The position numbers were made by a program, and so were the translations under genes. Shown piece by piece: positions 32,727 through 40,693 of a stretch of DNA of 46,788 nt. Under the pieces are notes generated by a model, which saw only the letters and a program-made list of their open reading frames with translations, was not told the origin of the DNA and did not search any database. Source of the stretch: Lentisphaerota bacterium. GTDB lineage: Bacteria > Verrucomicrobiota > Lentisphaeria > Victivallales > Victivallaceae. The stretch lies in assembly GCA_015061525.1 (NCBI GenBank), contig SUWK01000015.1:1-46788 (forward strand), written 5' to 3'. Numbering within the stretch: the first letter of the stretch is position 1; every line of letters begins with the position of its first letter.

Positions 32727-33647
32727 TCAGTATTCCTCCTTATTTTTTTTACGGGCTGCAAATTCAATTATCAAAACCAGTACCAGTCCGGCAGCGGCAC
32801 AGAGGAGAATTCCGGGCATACTGCGGTCACAGACCGGCGGATCATAGATGAATTTTCCATTAACGTCATGCTGATACGGCCACAGACGGGGAATGGCTCC
32901 TGTCATAAAACCGATAAGAGCGGCGATGGTGATATTGTAGAAATTTTTCAGCAGATAATTGAGCAGATGAACAAAAAGTCCCAAGCCGGCGAGTGCGCCG
33001 AGAGCCAGAAAGATGACCGTGGAAACAGCATCCGGAGAAAAATTGAAACGGGAAATATCTCCGACCGCCTGCCAGACCCGGTGGTACTGCCCGAATATCA
33101 GCAGCAGAAAAGAACCGGAGAGTCCCGGCAGAATCATGGCAATGATGCAGATCGCACCGTAGAGCATCAGCATGTACCATTGGCTGCCGCCATCTACCGG
33201 AACCAGCGAGATCACTCCGAAAGCGAAGAGCGCACTGATGATAAATGATACTGCCGCGCCCCAAGTCCACTTTTTCATCTGGCGGTTGACAGTGATGATG
33301 CTGGCAGCGATCAAGCCGAAAAAGAAGGCAAATGTCAAACGCTGGTGGAACTCGATCATCCAGACAAAAAGTTTGGCAAGAGTGGCAAACGAAACCAGCA
33401 CCCCCAGCCCGATCATGATGAGAAAACGCCAGGGAATACGTTCATAAAGTTTTTTCCATTCGCCGCGCAGCAGCTGTTTTACAGTTTCCACACTGGCGAT
33501 CGCGGCGATGGCTCCGGTGAGTTTTGCAAATGCTCCCATGATGAAGAGCATGGTTCCGCCGGAAACTCCGGGGATGACATTTGCCCCGCCCATACAGAAC
33601 CCGACGGCAAAGCTGCGGAAATCGTCTTTCAGGAGTTTTTGGTTCAT
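32727..33647 (-). CDS. DUF368 family membrane protein (polyprenyl-phosphate transport family)
   Basis: A 306-residue protein with eight to nine membrane segments. The defining DUF368 motif GFCMGGANVIPGVSGGT is at residues 16-32, and the repeated half-motif AMILPGLSGSFLLLIFGQY lies near residue 150, showing the inverted-repeat architecture. DUF368 proteins have recently been linked to recycling of undecaprenyl phosphate across the membrane. ATG 33647 is chosen: AAAGGAG lies about 11 bases upstream, and the longer frame to 33848 passes through the tRNA gene. It ends directly before lgt, so the two are probably cotranscribed. Confidence 0.88.
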   Translation of the reverse strand: MNQKLLKDDFRSFAVGFCMGGANVIPGVSGGTMLFIMGAFAKLTGAIAAIASVETVKQLLRGEWKKLYERIPWRFLIMIGLGVLVSFATLAKLFVWMIEFHQRLTFAFFFGLIAASIITVNRQMKKWTWGAAVSFIISALFAFGVISLVPVDGGSQWYMLMLYGAICIIAMILPGLSGSFLLLIFGQYHRVWQAVGDISRFNFSPDAVSTVIFLALGALAGLGLFVHLLNYLLKNFYNITIAALIGFMTGAIPRLWPYQHDVNGKFIYDPPVCDRSMPGILLCAAAGLVLVLIIEFAARKKNKEEY

Positions 33648-33721
33648 CGCAGTACAGCTCCTTTGAGCAGATGGTGAAATTTCCCACCTGAGTTTAAAAA
33701 ATCCGGACATCGGCAAAAAAA

Positions 33722-33795
33722 TGGCAACCCCGCCAAGACTCGAACTTGATCTAAATGGACCAAAACCACTTGTGCTACCATTACACCACGGGGTT
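33722..33795 (-). tRNA. tRNA-Gln (anticodon UUG)
   Basis: The minus strand folds as a 74-base tRNA. The acceptor AACCCCG pairs with CGGGGTT, the D-arm contains TAATGGTA, and the anticodon stem AGTGG/CCATT encloses the loop TTTTGGT with anticodon TTG. The T-arm holds TTCGAGT. The discriminator is G and the 3' CCA is encoded (33722-33724). A TATAAT -10 element lies nine bases upstream (33804-33809). Confidence 0.92.
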
Positions 33796-33803
33796 GCGCT
33801 GTC

Positions 33804-33809
33804 ATTATA
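33804..33809 (-). promoter_or_regulatory. -10 element of the tRNA-Gln promoter
   Basis: A consensus TATAAT on the minus strand ends eight bases before the mature tRNA 5' end, the spacing expected for a promoter starting just ahead of the tRNA. No clear -35 matches 17 bases further up; that position is AT-rich. Confidence 0.5.
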
Positions 33810-33939
33810 ACATTCTATTAATATAATGCGGTTTTTCAGATTTTCCACAAAAAAAGCGAAAAAAAACGTATATTTTTTGCAGGTACTCTTTCCCGGTCAG
33901 GAAAATTCAGAAAAAAGAAGGGATTTATTTCAAAATAAC

Positions 33940-33986
33940 TTGCGTTATTGCTTTTGGGAGATTATATTTATTAAGTGCGTTATTGC
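33940..33986 (+). promoter_or_regulatory. Promoter overlapped by two direct repeats (candidate operators)
   Basis: TTGCGT (33940-33945) and TATATT (33963-33968) are 17 bases apart. The 11-base sequence TGCGTTATTGC occurs twice on the same strand: at 33941-33951, overlapping the -35, and at 33976-33986, over the expected start of transcription. The repeats are 35 bases apart, about three and a half helical turns. The gene they serve starts at 34048. Confidence 0.55.
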
Positions 33987-34047
33987 ACAGTACCGCTTGA
34001 GCGCGGGCTGTGAGCAAAATTTAACAGTTTAGTGAAAGGTTCATGCA

Positions 34048-34668
34048 ATGTTGAAAAAAATTTCTCTGGTCGCAGTTTTTGCTGCGGTGACAGTTGTTTC
34101 CCTGTCAGCTGCTCCGTGGATGTCTCTCAATACCCGCCGGGTTCCGAAAAACCTCGTTGTGGTCGGCAATTATAAAACTCCGCGTCTGATGGCTGCCACG
34201 ATCAAAGGTCTGACCAGTCAGCCGTATCTGGTGATCACCGCCGACGGACGATATTTCGTTTTTATGGCAAAATCCACCAGTGAGATTCCTGCCGACAAAC
34301 TCGATGTCTACATCAACCGGCTCAATCCCAAACGGATCGTGATCATCGGTGATGAACGTTATGTTTCCCGTCAGCAGGAGGATGTTCTCCGCCGGATCAA
34401 CCTCAAACGCATCCCGTTGGTCCGTATTTACGGCGGTGACTGGGGCAGGGTTGCCGAAGAGCTGGATGATTTGCTCAATATCGGCAGTCTGGCGCGTGAG
34501 TTCCGCCGCAACTATTTTGAGGCTTCCATGAGTGATGTCCGTCTGCGTGTTCCTTCTGCCGGTGAAACAGAAGCTCCGGCTGCTCAACCGGCTGTTCCGG
34601 CAGATGCCGCCGAACCTGCGGCGCAGGGTGAAGCTGAAGAATTGCCGGCAAGTGAACCGACACTCTGA
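34048..34668 (+). CDS. Secreted protein of unknown function with Ala/Pro/Glu-rich tail
   Basis: A 206-residue protein with a signal peptide (KKISLVAVFAAVTVVSLSA). The middle is an alpha/beta region with strands such as NLVVVGNY, YLVITADGRYFVFMA and RIVIIGDERYV between helices; this alternation faintly resembles cell-wall-binding repeat 2 modules, but no motif is firm. The last 45 residues are rich in Ala, Pro and Glu (AQPAVPADAAEPAAQGEAEE). An AAAGG site precedes the ATG. It is separated by 26 bases from a downstream ABC-2-type permease. The upstream region holds a promoter with paired direct repeats, suggesting specific regulation. Confidence 0.6.
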   Translation: MLKKISLVAVFAAVTVVSLSAAPWMSLNTRRVPKNLVVVGNYKTPRLMAATIKGLTSQPYLVITADGRYFVFMAKSTSEIPADKLDVYINRLNPKRIVIIGDERYVSRQQEDVLRRINLKRIPLVRIYGGDWGRVAEELDDLLNIGSLAREFRRNYFEASMSDVRLRVPSAGETEAPAAQPAVPADAAEPAAQGEAEELPASEPTL

Positions 34669-34694
34669 TGTTATAAGACTTACAGGTAAATTCC

Positions 34695-35654
34695 ATGCTG
34701 CACTTGTACCGTATCGCTGTCAATTGTTTCCGTGAATCACTGCGTGAGCCGGTGTATTTTCTGATGCTCTTTGGAGCGTTGCTGATCATCGGTCATTACC
34801 CCTGGTTGACGTTGTTTGTGTTTCGTGAACAGTTGAAACTGGTCGTTGACGGCGCGATGGCGACGACGATGCTCTTTTCGCTGGCGGTGTGTGTGCTGTG
34901 CGCGACAAGTACTATTTCCCGTGAAATGCGCAACGGAACCGTGCTGCTGCTGTTGAGCAAGCCGATACCGCGTTGGAGTTTTGTGATCGGCAAGATCTGC
35001 GGGATCCTTGCTGCGTCGCTGCTCTTTTGCGTGATTTGCTGCTGTGCATCAGTCGTTTCTGTGTATATCGCGGTGGATCAGTTCCGCATGGAAATGCACT
35101 TGTATCTGGCGTTTCTCGGAATTCTCGCTGTAGCATGTGCGGCGGCACTGATCATAAACTACCTCAAAGGAGGGGCGTTTTCAGAATATTCCGCTTACGC
35201 TGCAACGGTGCTGGTCGGCGGTATGCTGTTGTACTGTTTGAAGTTCCAGCCGCATCCGGAACTTTATCTGACAGACCTTTTCAAAGCGTTGCTTCTGCTC
35301 CTGCCTGCTGTCGGTATCATGGCGGTGCTGGCAGTGGCATTTGCCACACGTTTTGATGTGGTTCCCAGCATGTGTTTTTGTACGGTGTTTTTCTTCCTCG
35401 GTCTGATGTCGTCCTACCTTTTCGGTGGCGGCAGTTCGGAACCGGTGGTTTCCATGGTGTACTCCCTTTTGTATGCAGCAATCCCCAATTGGCAGTTTTT
35501 CTGGATGGCAGATGCTCTGGCCGTCAACCGGACGATCCCGTCAATGTATGTGCTTGGAGCATTCGGGTACGCGGTGTTCTATTCGGTGATCATTACCGTT
35601 TGGGCTGTTGTCGGTTTCCAGAACCGCGAAGCAGCCGGTGTCCGGGATAACTGA
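34695..35654 (+). CDS. ABC-2-type transporter permease subunit
   Basis: A 319-residue integral membrane protein with six to eight hydrophobic helices. The segment CATSTISREMRNGTVLLLLSKPIPRWSFVIGKICGI is the cytoplasmic coupling region typical of ABC-2 permeases (SREMRNGT-LLLSKPI-RW-F-GK). No ATPase gene is adjacent, so the nucleotide-binding partner must be encoded elsewhere or be shared. Substrate unknown; relatives take part in copper-enzyme assembly, gliding or antibiotic export. It is followed by birA after 17 bases. Confidence 0.75.
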   Translation: MLHLYRIAVNCFRESLREPVYFLMLFGALLIIGHYPWLTLFVFREQLKLVVDGAMATTMLFSLAVCVLCATSTISREMRNGTVLLLLSKPIPRWSFVIGKICGILAASLLFCVICCCASVVSVYIAVDQFRMEMHLYLAFLGILAVACAAALIINYLKGGAFSEYSAYAATVLVGGMLLYCLKFQPHPELYLTDLFKALLLLLPAVGIMAVLAVAFATRFDVVPSMCFCTVFFFLGLMSSYLFGGGSSEPVVSMVYSLLYAAIPNWQFFWMADALAVNRTIPSMYVLGAFGYAVFYSVIITVWAVVGFQNREAAGVRDN

Positions 35655-35671
35655 TCCGGGAGTTTTTTCAA

Positions 35672-36469
35672 ATGGATGAGATCGGGGAGAACTGTAATCT
35701 GATCGTACTGCAGCAGGTCGATTCCACCAATACCTACGCAAAAAATCACTTTGATACTCTGCCGGATCTTTCTGTTATTGCGGCAATTGAGCAAACTGCC
35801 GGCAGAGGACGCCTGGGGCGCAAATGGGTGACTCCTCCGGAATCGGCTTTGACCGCCAGTGCTGTGCTGAAAAATATCAAAGTGCCTTTTCATGCCGGTG
35901 TTATTACCGGTTTGGCAGGTTTGGAGCTTGTCAGGGAACAGTTGCCGGATAAGTTCTGCTTTTTCAAATGGCCCAACGATATCTACATAAAAGAGCGCAA
36001 AATTGCCGGGATACTTTCTGAAGGTGTGCTTAAAAACGGCAGACTTGCAGGGGTGGTTTCCGGTATCGGCATCAATGTGAATCAGAGTGCAGAGGATATG
36101 CGGCTGCTGGATAATCCTGCCACATCGTTGTGTGCTGAATCCGGAAAAAAGTTTTTTCTGGAAAAGTTGCGTTTAGAGCTTGCAGAAAAGATAAAAAAAT
36201 ACTATATTATGTATCAATCAAATTCTGAAGCTGTACTCGGATTGTGGCGTGATGAAAACCGCCTGATCGGGGAAACTTTGTTTTTGAATATGCCCGATGG
36301 TACGGTTCGGCAGGGGTGCTTTACCGGAATCGGGGAAAATGGTGAAATGATGCTTTGTACTCCGGATGGGGGGGATTTCCGCTTTGACTGTGGAGATGTT
36401 AAAATAGATGCGTCATTGATAGATTTTAATTTATTATCCTGTAAACATAAACAAGGGTCATTGCGATAA
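35672..36469 (+). CDS. birA: Biotin-[acetyl-CoA-carboxylase] ligase, monofunctional
   Basis: Attaches biotin to the lysine of carrier domains via biotinyl-AMP. The 265-residue protein starts almost directly with the catalytic domain: LQQVDSTNTYAKNH, the biotin/ATP loop QTAGRGRLGRKW, FKWPNDIYIKERKIAGILSE, and VVSGIGINVNQS. The N-terminal helix-turn-helix of the bifunctional E. coli BirA is absent, so it is a ligase without repressor function. A C-terminal SH3-like domain (GETLFLNMPDGTVRQGCFTGIGENGEMML) is present. It lies 39 bases before the gene for the gamma subunit of a biotin-dependent decarboxylase, its clear local client. Confidence 0.93.
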   Translation: MDEIGENCNLIVLQQVDSTNTYAKNHFDTLPDLSVIAAIEQTAGRGRLGRKWVTPPESALTASAVLKNIKVPFHAGVITGLAGLELVREQLPDKFCFFKWPNDIYIKERKIAGILSEGVLKNGRLAGVVSGIGINVNQSAEDMRLLDNPATSLCAESGKKFFLEKLRLELAEKIKKYYIMYQSNSEAVLGLWRDENRLIGETLFLNMPDGTVRQGCFTGIGENGEMMLCTPDGGDFRFDCGDVKIDASLIDFNLLSCKHKQGSLR

Positions 36470-36508
36470 ATTTTTTTGTCGTGATCCGAAAAACACAAAG
36501 GAGTAACC

Positions 36509-36751
36509 ATGGGTGAAAAACTTCTCGCCGGACTTCAGTTGATGGTCTTTGGTATGGGGATGGTGTATGTCTTCCTCATTATCATGATCTTCTGCATGAA
36601 GTTGATGTCCAAAATCATCGCGCCGATCGCCGCGAAGCAGAAAGCTGCAGAAGATGCTGCCAAAGCTGCCGCTAAAAAACCGGCTGCTGCCTCATCTGAC
36701 GAATCTGCGCTGGTTGCCGCTGCGGTGGCAGCCGTTGCCGCGCGCCGCTGA
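36509..36751 (+). CDS. oadG: Oxaloacetate decarboxylase gamma subunit
   Basis: An 80-residue protein with one membrane helix near the N-terminus (LMVFGMGMVYVFLIIMIFCMKLM) and an Ala/Lys-rich cytoplasmic tail (AEDAAKAAAKKPAAA). This is the layout of OadG, which holds the alpha and beta subunits together and helps the decarboxylation site. The gene has an AAAGGAG site and leads the gamma-alpha-beta operon. Identification relies largely on operon position, size and the single-helix layout, since this subunit is poorly conserved. Confidence 0.85.
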   Translation: MGEKLLAGLQLMVFGMGMVYVFLIIMIFCMKLMSKIIAPIAAKQKAAEDAAKAAAKKPAAASSDESALVAAAVAAVAARR

Positions 36752-36797
36752 AATCAAGAAAACAAAATTTATATAAACAAACAGAAAAGGTGTTCCA

Positions 36798-38870
36798 ATG
36801 AAAAAAATCAAATTCATGGATTGCTCATTCCGTGACGGCTTCCAGTCCTGTCTCGGAGCCCGGGTCAAAACCGAAGACTTCCTGCCCGCTCTTGATGCGG
36901 CGGTGAAAGCCGGTATCAACCACATTGAAATCGGTGGCGGTGCCCGTTTTCAGGCTCTTTATTTCTACTGTCAGGAAGATGCTTTTGAAATGATGGACAA
37001 ATGGCGCGCAACTGTCGGGCCGGATGTCAATTTGCAGACCCTTTCCCGCGGCGTCAACGTGGTCGGCTTGTCCAGTCAGTCCAGCGATATTATCGATCTG
37101 CATGCCAAACTTTTCAAGAAACACGGTATTACCACCATCCGTAACTTTGATGCGCTTAACGACGTGCGTAACCTTGACGTTTCCGGACGTGCTATCGCCA
37201 AACACGGTTTGAAACATCAGGTCACTGTTACTTTGATGGGACTTGCTCCCAACCTTACTGAAGCGTACGCCCATACTCCGAAATTTTACATCGACCGTCT
37301 GAATGAGATTTTGCAGTCCGGTATTCCTTTTGACAGCGTTGCTTTCAAAGATGCTTCCGGTACCAGCACTCCTGCGACTGTTTTTGAAACGGTCAAACAG
37401 GCGCGTGAGATCCTTGATGCCAACTACGGCAAAGGTGCCAAAGAGATCCAGTTCCACACTCACGACACTGCCGGTATGGCGGTCGCCTGCAATATGGCTG
37501 CCATCGAAGCCGGTGCGGATGTGATCGACCTTGCCATGAGTCCGCTTTCCGGCGGTACTTGCGAAGCCGACATCCTCGTGATGTACCAGAGACTGCGCGG
37601 CACTGATTACACTCTGGACATTGATCCGGAAAAGATCCTCGGCGTGGAAAAAATCTTTGAACAGTGCATGGATAAATACTTCATGCCGCCTGAATCAATG
37701 CAGGTTTCCCCGAAGATCATCTTCTCTCCCATGCCCGGTGGCGCGCTGACTGCCAATACCCAGATGATGCGCGACAACAAGTGCCTTGACAAGTATGACA
37801 AGTGCATCGAAGAAATGCGTGACGTGGTCGCCAAAGGCGGTTTCGGTACTTCCGTGACCCCGGTCAGCCAGTTCTACTTCCAGCAGGCGTTCCGTAACGC
37901 AGTGCAGGGCAAAAATCCGGATGGTTCCTGGAAAATGGATCCCAACGGTTACGGTAAAATGGTTCTCGGCTACTTCGGTAAGACTCCGGTTGCTCCCGAT
38001 CCGCAGCTGGTCAAATGGGCGAGCGAACAGCTCGGTCTTGAACCGACCACCAAAGCTGTTGTTGAACTCAACGATGCCAACCCGAAACTGGGTATCGCCT
38101 ACAATACTGAACTGCTGAAAGAAAACGGTTTGGAAGTTACTGAGGAAAACATCTTTATCGCCGCTGCCTGCGGAGAAAAAGGTATCAACTTCCTCAAAGG
38201 CGACAAACCCATGGGCATCCGTTACAAAGAAGCGGAGAAACCCGCTGCCAAAGCCGGTGCCAAGGCTTATACCGCCAATGTCAACGGAACCAATGTCGTG
38301 GTCGAACTCAACGCTGCCGGTGATGCTTACACCGCCAAAGTCAATGGTAAGAGCTTTGATGTCAAACTTGCCGAGGGTGCGTTGGTTTCTGCCGCTGCTC
38401 CCGCCGGAGCCGCCAGTGCCATGACCAGCCCGCTTCCGGGTACTGTTACCAAAATTCTGGTCAAGGCCGGTGACACGGTCAAAGCCGGTGATACGGTGAT
38501 GATTCTTGAAGCAATGAAAATGGAAACCCCGGTCGCCGCGGATAAAGATGGTGTGATTGCCTCCATCGACGTAACTGTCGGTGCAGTCGTCGCCGAGGGC
38601 GATGCGCTGATTACCATCGCCGGAGCTGCCGGTGCCGCTGCTGCTCCTGCCGGAGCCGCCAGTGCCATGACCAGCCCGCTTCCGGGTACTGTTACCAAAA
38701 TTCTGGTCAAGGCCGGTGATGCGGTCAAAGCCGGTGATACGGTAATGATTCTTGAAGCGATGAAAATGGAAACTCCGATCGCCGCGGATAAAGATGGTGT
38801 GATCACCTCCGTTGACGTGACTGTCGGAGCGGTAGTCGCCGAGGGTGACGCGCTGATTACCATCGGTTGA
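36798..38870 (+). CDS. oadA: Oxaloacetate decarboxylase alpha subunit with two tandem biotinyl domains
   Basis: The carboxyltransferase subunit moves CO2 from oxaloacetate to biotin. Residues 1-300 form the TIM-barrel domain: [11 protein letters not shown] holds the first metal Asp, [10 protein letters not shown] the Lys expected to be carbamylated, and QFHTHDTAG the His-x-His metal ligands. A conserved PYC_OADA region runs to about residue 480. Two biotinyl domains follow, each centred on ILEAMKMET, with target lysines K574 and K656; their start points are 82 residues apart. Canonical OadA has a single carrier domain. The FRDGFQS version of the usual LRDAHQS motif shows a divergent subgroup, so the substrate could be a related 2-oxo or dicarboxylic acid. 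At 690 residues it is about 90 longer than usual. Confidence 0.88.
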   Translation: MKKIKFMDCSFRDGFQSCLGARVKTEDFLPALDAAVKAGINHIEIGGGARFQALYFYCQEDAFEMMDKWRATVGPDVNLQTLSRGVNVVGLSSQSSDIIDLHAKLFKKHGITTIRNFDALNDVRNLDVSGRAIAKHGLKHQVTVTLMGLAPNLTEAYAHTPKFYIDRLNEILQSGIPFDSVAFKDASGTSTPATVFETVKQAREILDANYGKGAKEIQFHTHDTAGMAVACNMAAIEAGADVIDLAMSPLSGGTCEADILVMYQRLRGTDYTLDIDPEKILGVEKIFEQCMDKYFMPPESMQVSPKIIFSPMPGGALTANTQMMRDNKCLDKYDKCIEEMRDVVAKGGFGTSVTPVSQFYFQQAFRNAVQGKNPDGSWKMDPNGYGKMVLGYFGKTPVAPDPQLVKWASEQLGLEPTTKAVVELNDANPKLGIAYNTELLKENGLEVTEENIFIAAACGEKGINFLKGDKPMGIRYKEAEKPAAKAGAKAYTANVNGTNVVVELNAAGDAYTAKVNGKSFDVKLAEGALVSAAAPAGAASAMTSPLPGTVTKILVKAGDTVKAGDTVMILEAMKMETPVAADKDGVIASIDVTVGAVVAEGDALITIAGAAGAAAAPAGAASAMTSPLPGTVTKILVKAGDAVKAGDTVMILEAMKMETPIAADKDGVITSVDVTVGAVVAEGDALITIG
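38403..38867 (+). repeat. 246-bp direct repeat encoding duplicated biotinyl domains
   Basis: A segment beginning GCCGGAGCCGCCAGTGCCAT at 38403 recurs at 38649, an offset of exactly 246 bases (82 codons). The copies are almost identical over the first 70 bases and differ mainly at third codon positions later, which indicates recent tandem duplication or ongoing gene conversion. Confidence 0.9.
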
Positions 38871-38881
38871 GAGGTGTGAAA

Positions 38882-40591
38882 ATGAATATGATCAAAAAAT
38901 TCAGTCTTGTGCTGATGCTGGCAGTTGCGGCGGTGTTTACCGCCGCTGCCGCAGGCAAATGTGATAAAAATTGTCCGGATGCTGCAAAAATCAAAGAGTG
39001 TCCGATCCAGACTGTCAGCTGCCAGTTGGCAAGAGACGGCTATGTCATTGATGAAGAATCCAGTGATGATCTTTTTCAGTGGTGGGTCAAAGGCAACAGC
39101 CGCAAACTGCTGTATGTCGGTAAACTCAATGAAGGCGGCAAAGTCAAATTTGTCCCTGCCACGATCTACACCGTGACCATCCCGTATGATGGTGTTTGCA
39201 ATCCCGGCCGTCAGATGATGATGTATCATCCGGAAGGTTACAGTAAAGGTATCTTGAGTTCCAAAACTACTGTCAAACTGCTTGCCAAACATGAAAGTAC
39301 CAAAGATGCCGGAACTCTGCTGCCCGGAACACTGGTTGCTGAGTTTGAAGCATTGGAGATCGCCCAGACTGCAGTCGCCGGCGGCGATGTCGCCGGTCAG
39401 AAACTTGACAGCTGGGGCAAAACCTTTGCCAATCTGTGGAAAAGCACCGGTATTTATGACCTGTACCGTCAGTCAACTGCCAATTTCAGTACCACTTGGA
39501 CTCTCGGCATCGGCCGCGTGCTGATGATGCTGGTTGCTCTCGTGCTGATTTATCTGGCGATCGTCAAAGAGTTTGAGCCGCTTTTGCTGCTGCCGATCGG
39601 TTTCGGTGCATTGCTTGCAAATATTCCGCTTGCCGGTATTTCCGGACCTGACGGTCTTCAGGGAATGGTTTTTGAAGTCGGTATCAACAGCGGTGTGTTC
39701 CCGCTTCTGATCTTCCTCGGTGTCGGTGCAATGACAGACTTCGGTCCTTTGATTGCCAACCCGAAAACCGCTCTGCTCGGTGGTGCGGCGCAGTTTGGTA
39801 TCTTCTCCGCTCTGCTCGGTGCGGTCGCTCTCGGTGCGATCGGAATCGACTTTGACCTGAAAGATGCTGCCAGTATCGGTATCATCGGTGGTGCCGACGG
39901 TCCTACAGCGATCTATCTTGCCAGCCGTCTTTCCCCGAAACTGCTCGGTGCGATCGCGGTTGCGGCGTACAGCTACATGGCTCTGGTACCGATCATTCAG
40001 CCGCCCATCATGCGTCTGTTGACGACTGACGCTGAGCGCAAGATCAGAATGACCACGCTCCGTCCGGTGAGCAAGATCGAGAAAATCTGTTTCCCGATCC
40101 TCATTACTCTGCTCTGTGCGCTGCTGCTGCCGGATGCCGCTCCTCTGATCGGTATGCTGATGTTCGGTAACTTGCTGAAAGAAAGCGGCGTGACTGAACG
40201 TCTGAATCAGACTGCCCAGAATGCGTTGATCAACATCGTTACCATCTTCCTCGGTATCGCGGTCGGCAGTAAACTTTCTGCGGATCAGTTCCTGAGTGTC
40301 CAGACGCTGGGTATTCTCTTCCTCGGTGCGGTCGCATTCAGTATCGGTACTTCTGCTGGTATTTTGTTCGCCAAGCTGATGAACTGCTTCAGCAAGACCA
40401 AGATCAATCCGTTGATCGGTTCTGCCGGTGTGTCTGCTGTGCCGATGGCGGCGCGTGTCTCCAGCAAAGTCGGTCAGGAGTCTGATCCCCATAACTTCCT
40501 GCTGATGCACGCTATGGGCCCGAATGTTGCCGGTGTTATCGGTTCTGCGGTTGCTGCCGGTGTGCTGCTGAATATGCTCAAGAACCTCTGA
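38882..40591 (+). CDS. oadB: Sodium-translocating oxaloacetate decarboxylase beta subunit with secreted N-terminal extension
   Basis: The membrane subunit decarboxylates carboxybiotin and exports sodium ions. Residues from about 186 onward are standard OadB, with [21 protein letters not shown], the loop [18 protein letters not shown] containing the key Asp, and a closing [19 protein letters not shown]. In front lies an unusual extension: a signal peptide (about residues 1-25) and roughly 160 residues with several Cys ([17 protein letters not shown]) that would sit outside the cytoplasm. ATG 38882 follows AGAGGTG and begins the signal peptide. The operon is completed here and ends in a strong terminator. 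The extension's role is unknown; a substrate or partner-binding domain is possible. Confidence 0.88.
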   Translation: MNMIKKFSLVLMLAVAAVFTAAAAGKCDKNCPDAAKIKECPIQTVSCQLARDGYVIDEESSDDLFQWWVKGNSRKLLYVGKLNEGGKVKFVPATIYTVTIPYDGVCNPGRQMMMYHPEGYSKGILSSKTTVKLLAKHESTKDAGTLLPGTLVAEFEALEIAQTAVAGGDVAGQKLDSWGKTFANLWKSTGIYDLYRQSTANFSTTWTLGIGRVLMMLVALVLIYLAIVKEFEPLLLLPIGFGALLANIPLAGISGPDGLQGMVFEVGINSGVFPLLIFLGVGAMTDFGPLIANPKTALLGGAAQFGIFSALLGAVALGAIGIDFDLKDAASIGIIGGADGPTAIYLASRLSPKLLGAIAVAAYSYMALVPIIQPPIMRLLTTDAERKIRMTTLRPVSKIEKICFPILITLLCALLLPDAAPLIGMLMFGNLLKESGVTERLNQTAQNALINIVTIFLGIAVGSKLSADQFLSVQTLGILFLGAVAFSIGTSAGILFAKLMNCFSKTKINPLIGSAGVSAVPMAARVSSKVGQESDPHNFLLMHAMGPNVAGVIGSAVAAGVLLNMLKNL

Positions 40592-40616
40592 GCATATTTG
40601 AATTACAGCAAACAAA

Positions 40617-40648
40617 AGAGCGTTGGAAAAATCCAACGCTCTTTTTTT
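40617..40648 (+). terminator. Strong intrinsic terminator of the oad operon
   Basis: An 11-bp perfect stem (AGAGCGTTGGA at 40617-40627 with TCCAACGCTCT at 40632-40642), a four-base loop and a T7 run follow the oadB stop by about 25 bases. Confidence 0.93.
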
Positions 40649-40693
40649 GCCGGAGTGTTGAAAAATATTCCGGCAAAAGTTGCTTATGTGGTG

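Noticed and set aside
33648-33848. N-terminal extension of the DUF368 protein to 33848
   Set aside because: The extra codons read straight through the tRNA-Gln gene and its promoter, and the product there is the usual meaningless translation of a tRNA. ATG 33647 has a proper ribosome site.
38327-39292. A 321-residue open frame on the minus strand across the end of oadA and the start of oadB
   Set aside because: It is antisense to two clear genes. Its repetitive Ala/Ser/Thr/Val composition is the mirror of the duplicated biotinyl domains, it has no ribosome site, and it matches no recognisable family.
39473-40636. A 387-residue minus-strand open frame opposite oadB
   Set aside because: It is antisense to a conserved membrane protein and rich in Arg, Gln, Asp and Thr as expected from reverse reading of hydrophobic codons. 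It also runs through the operon terminator.
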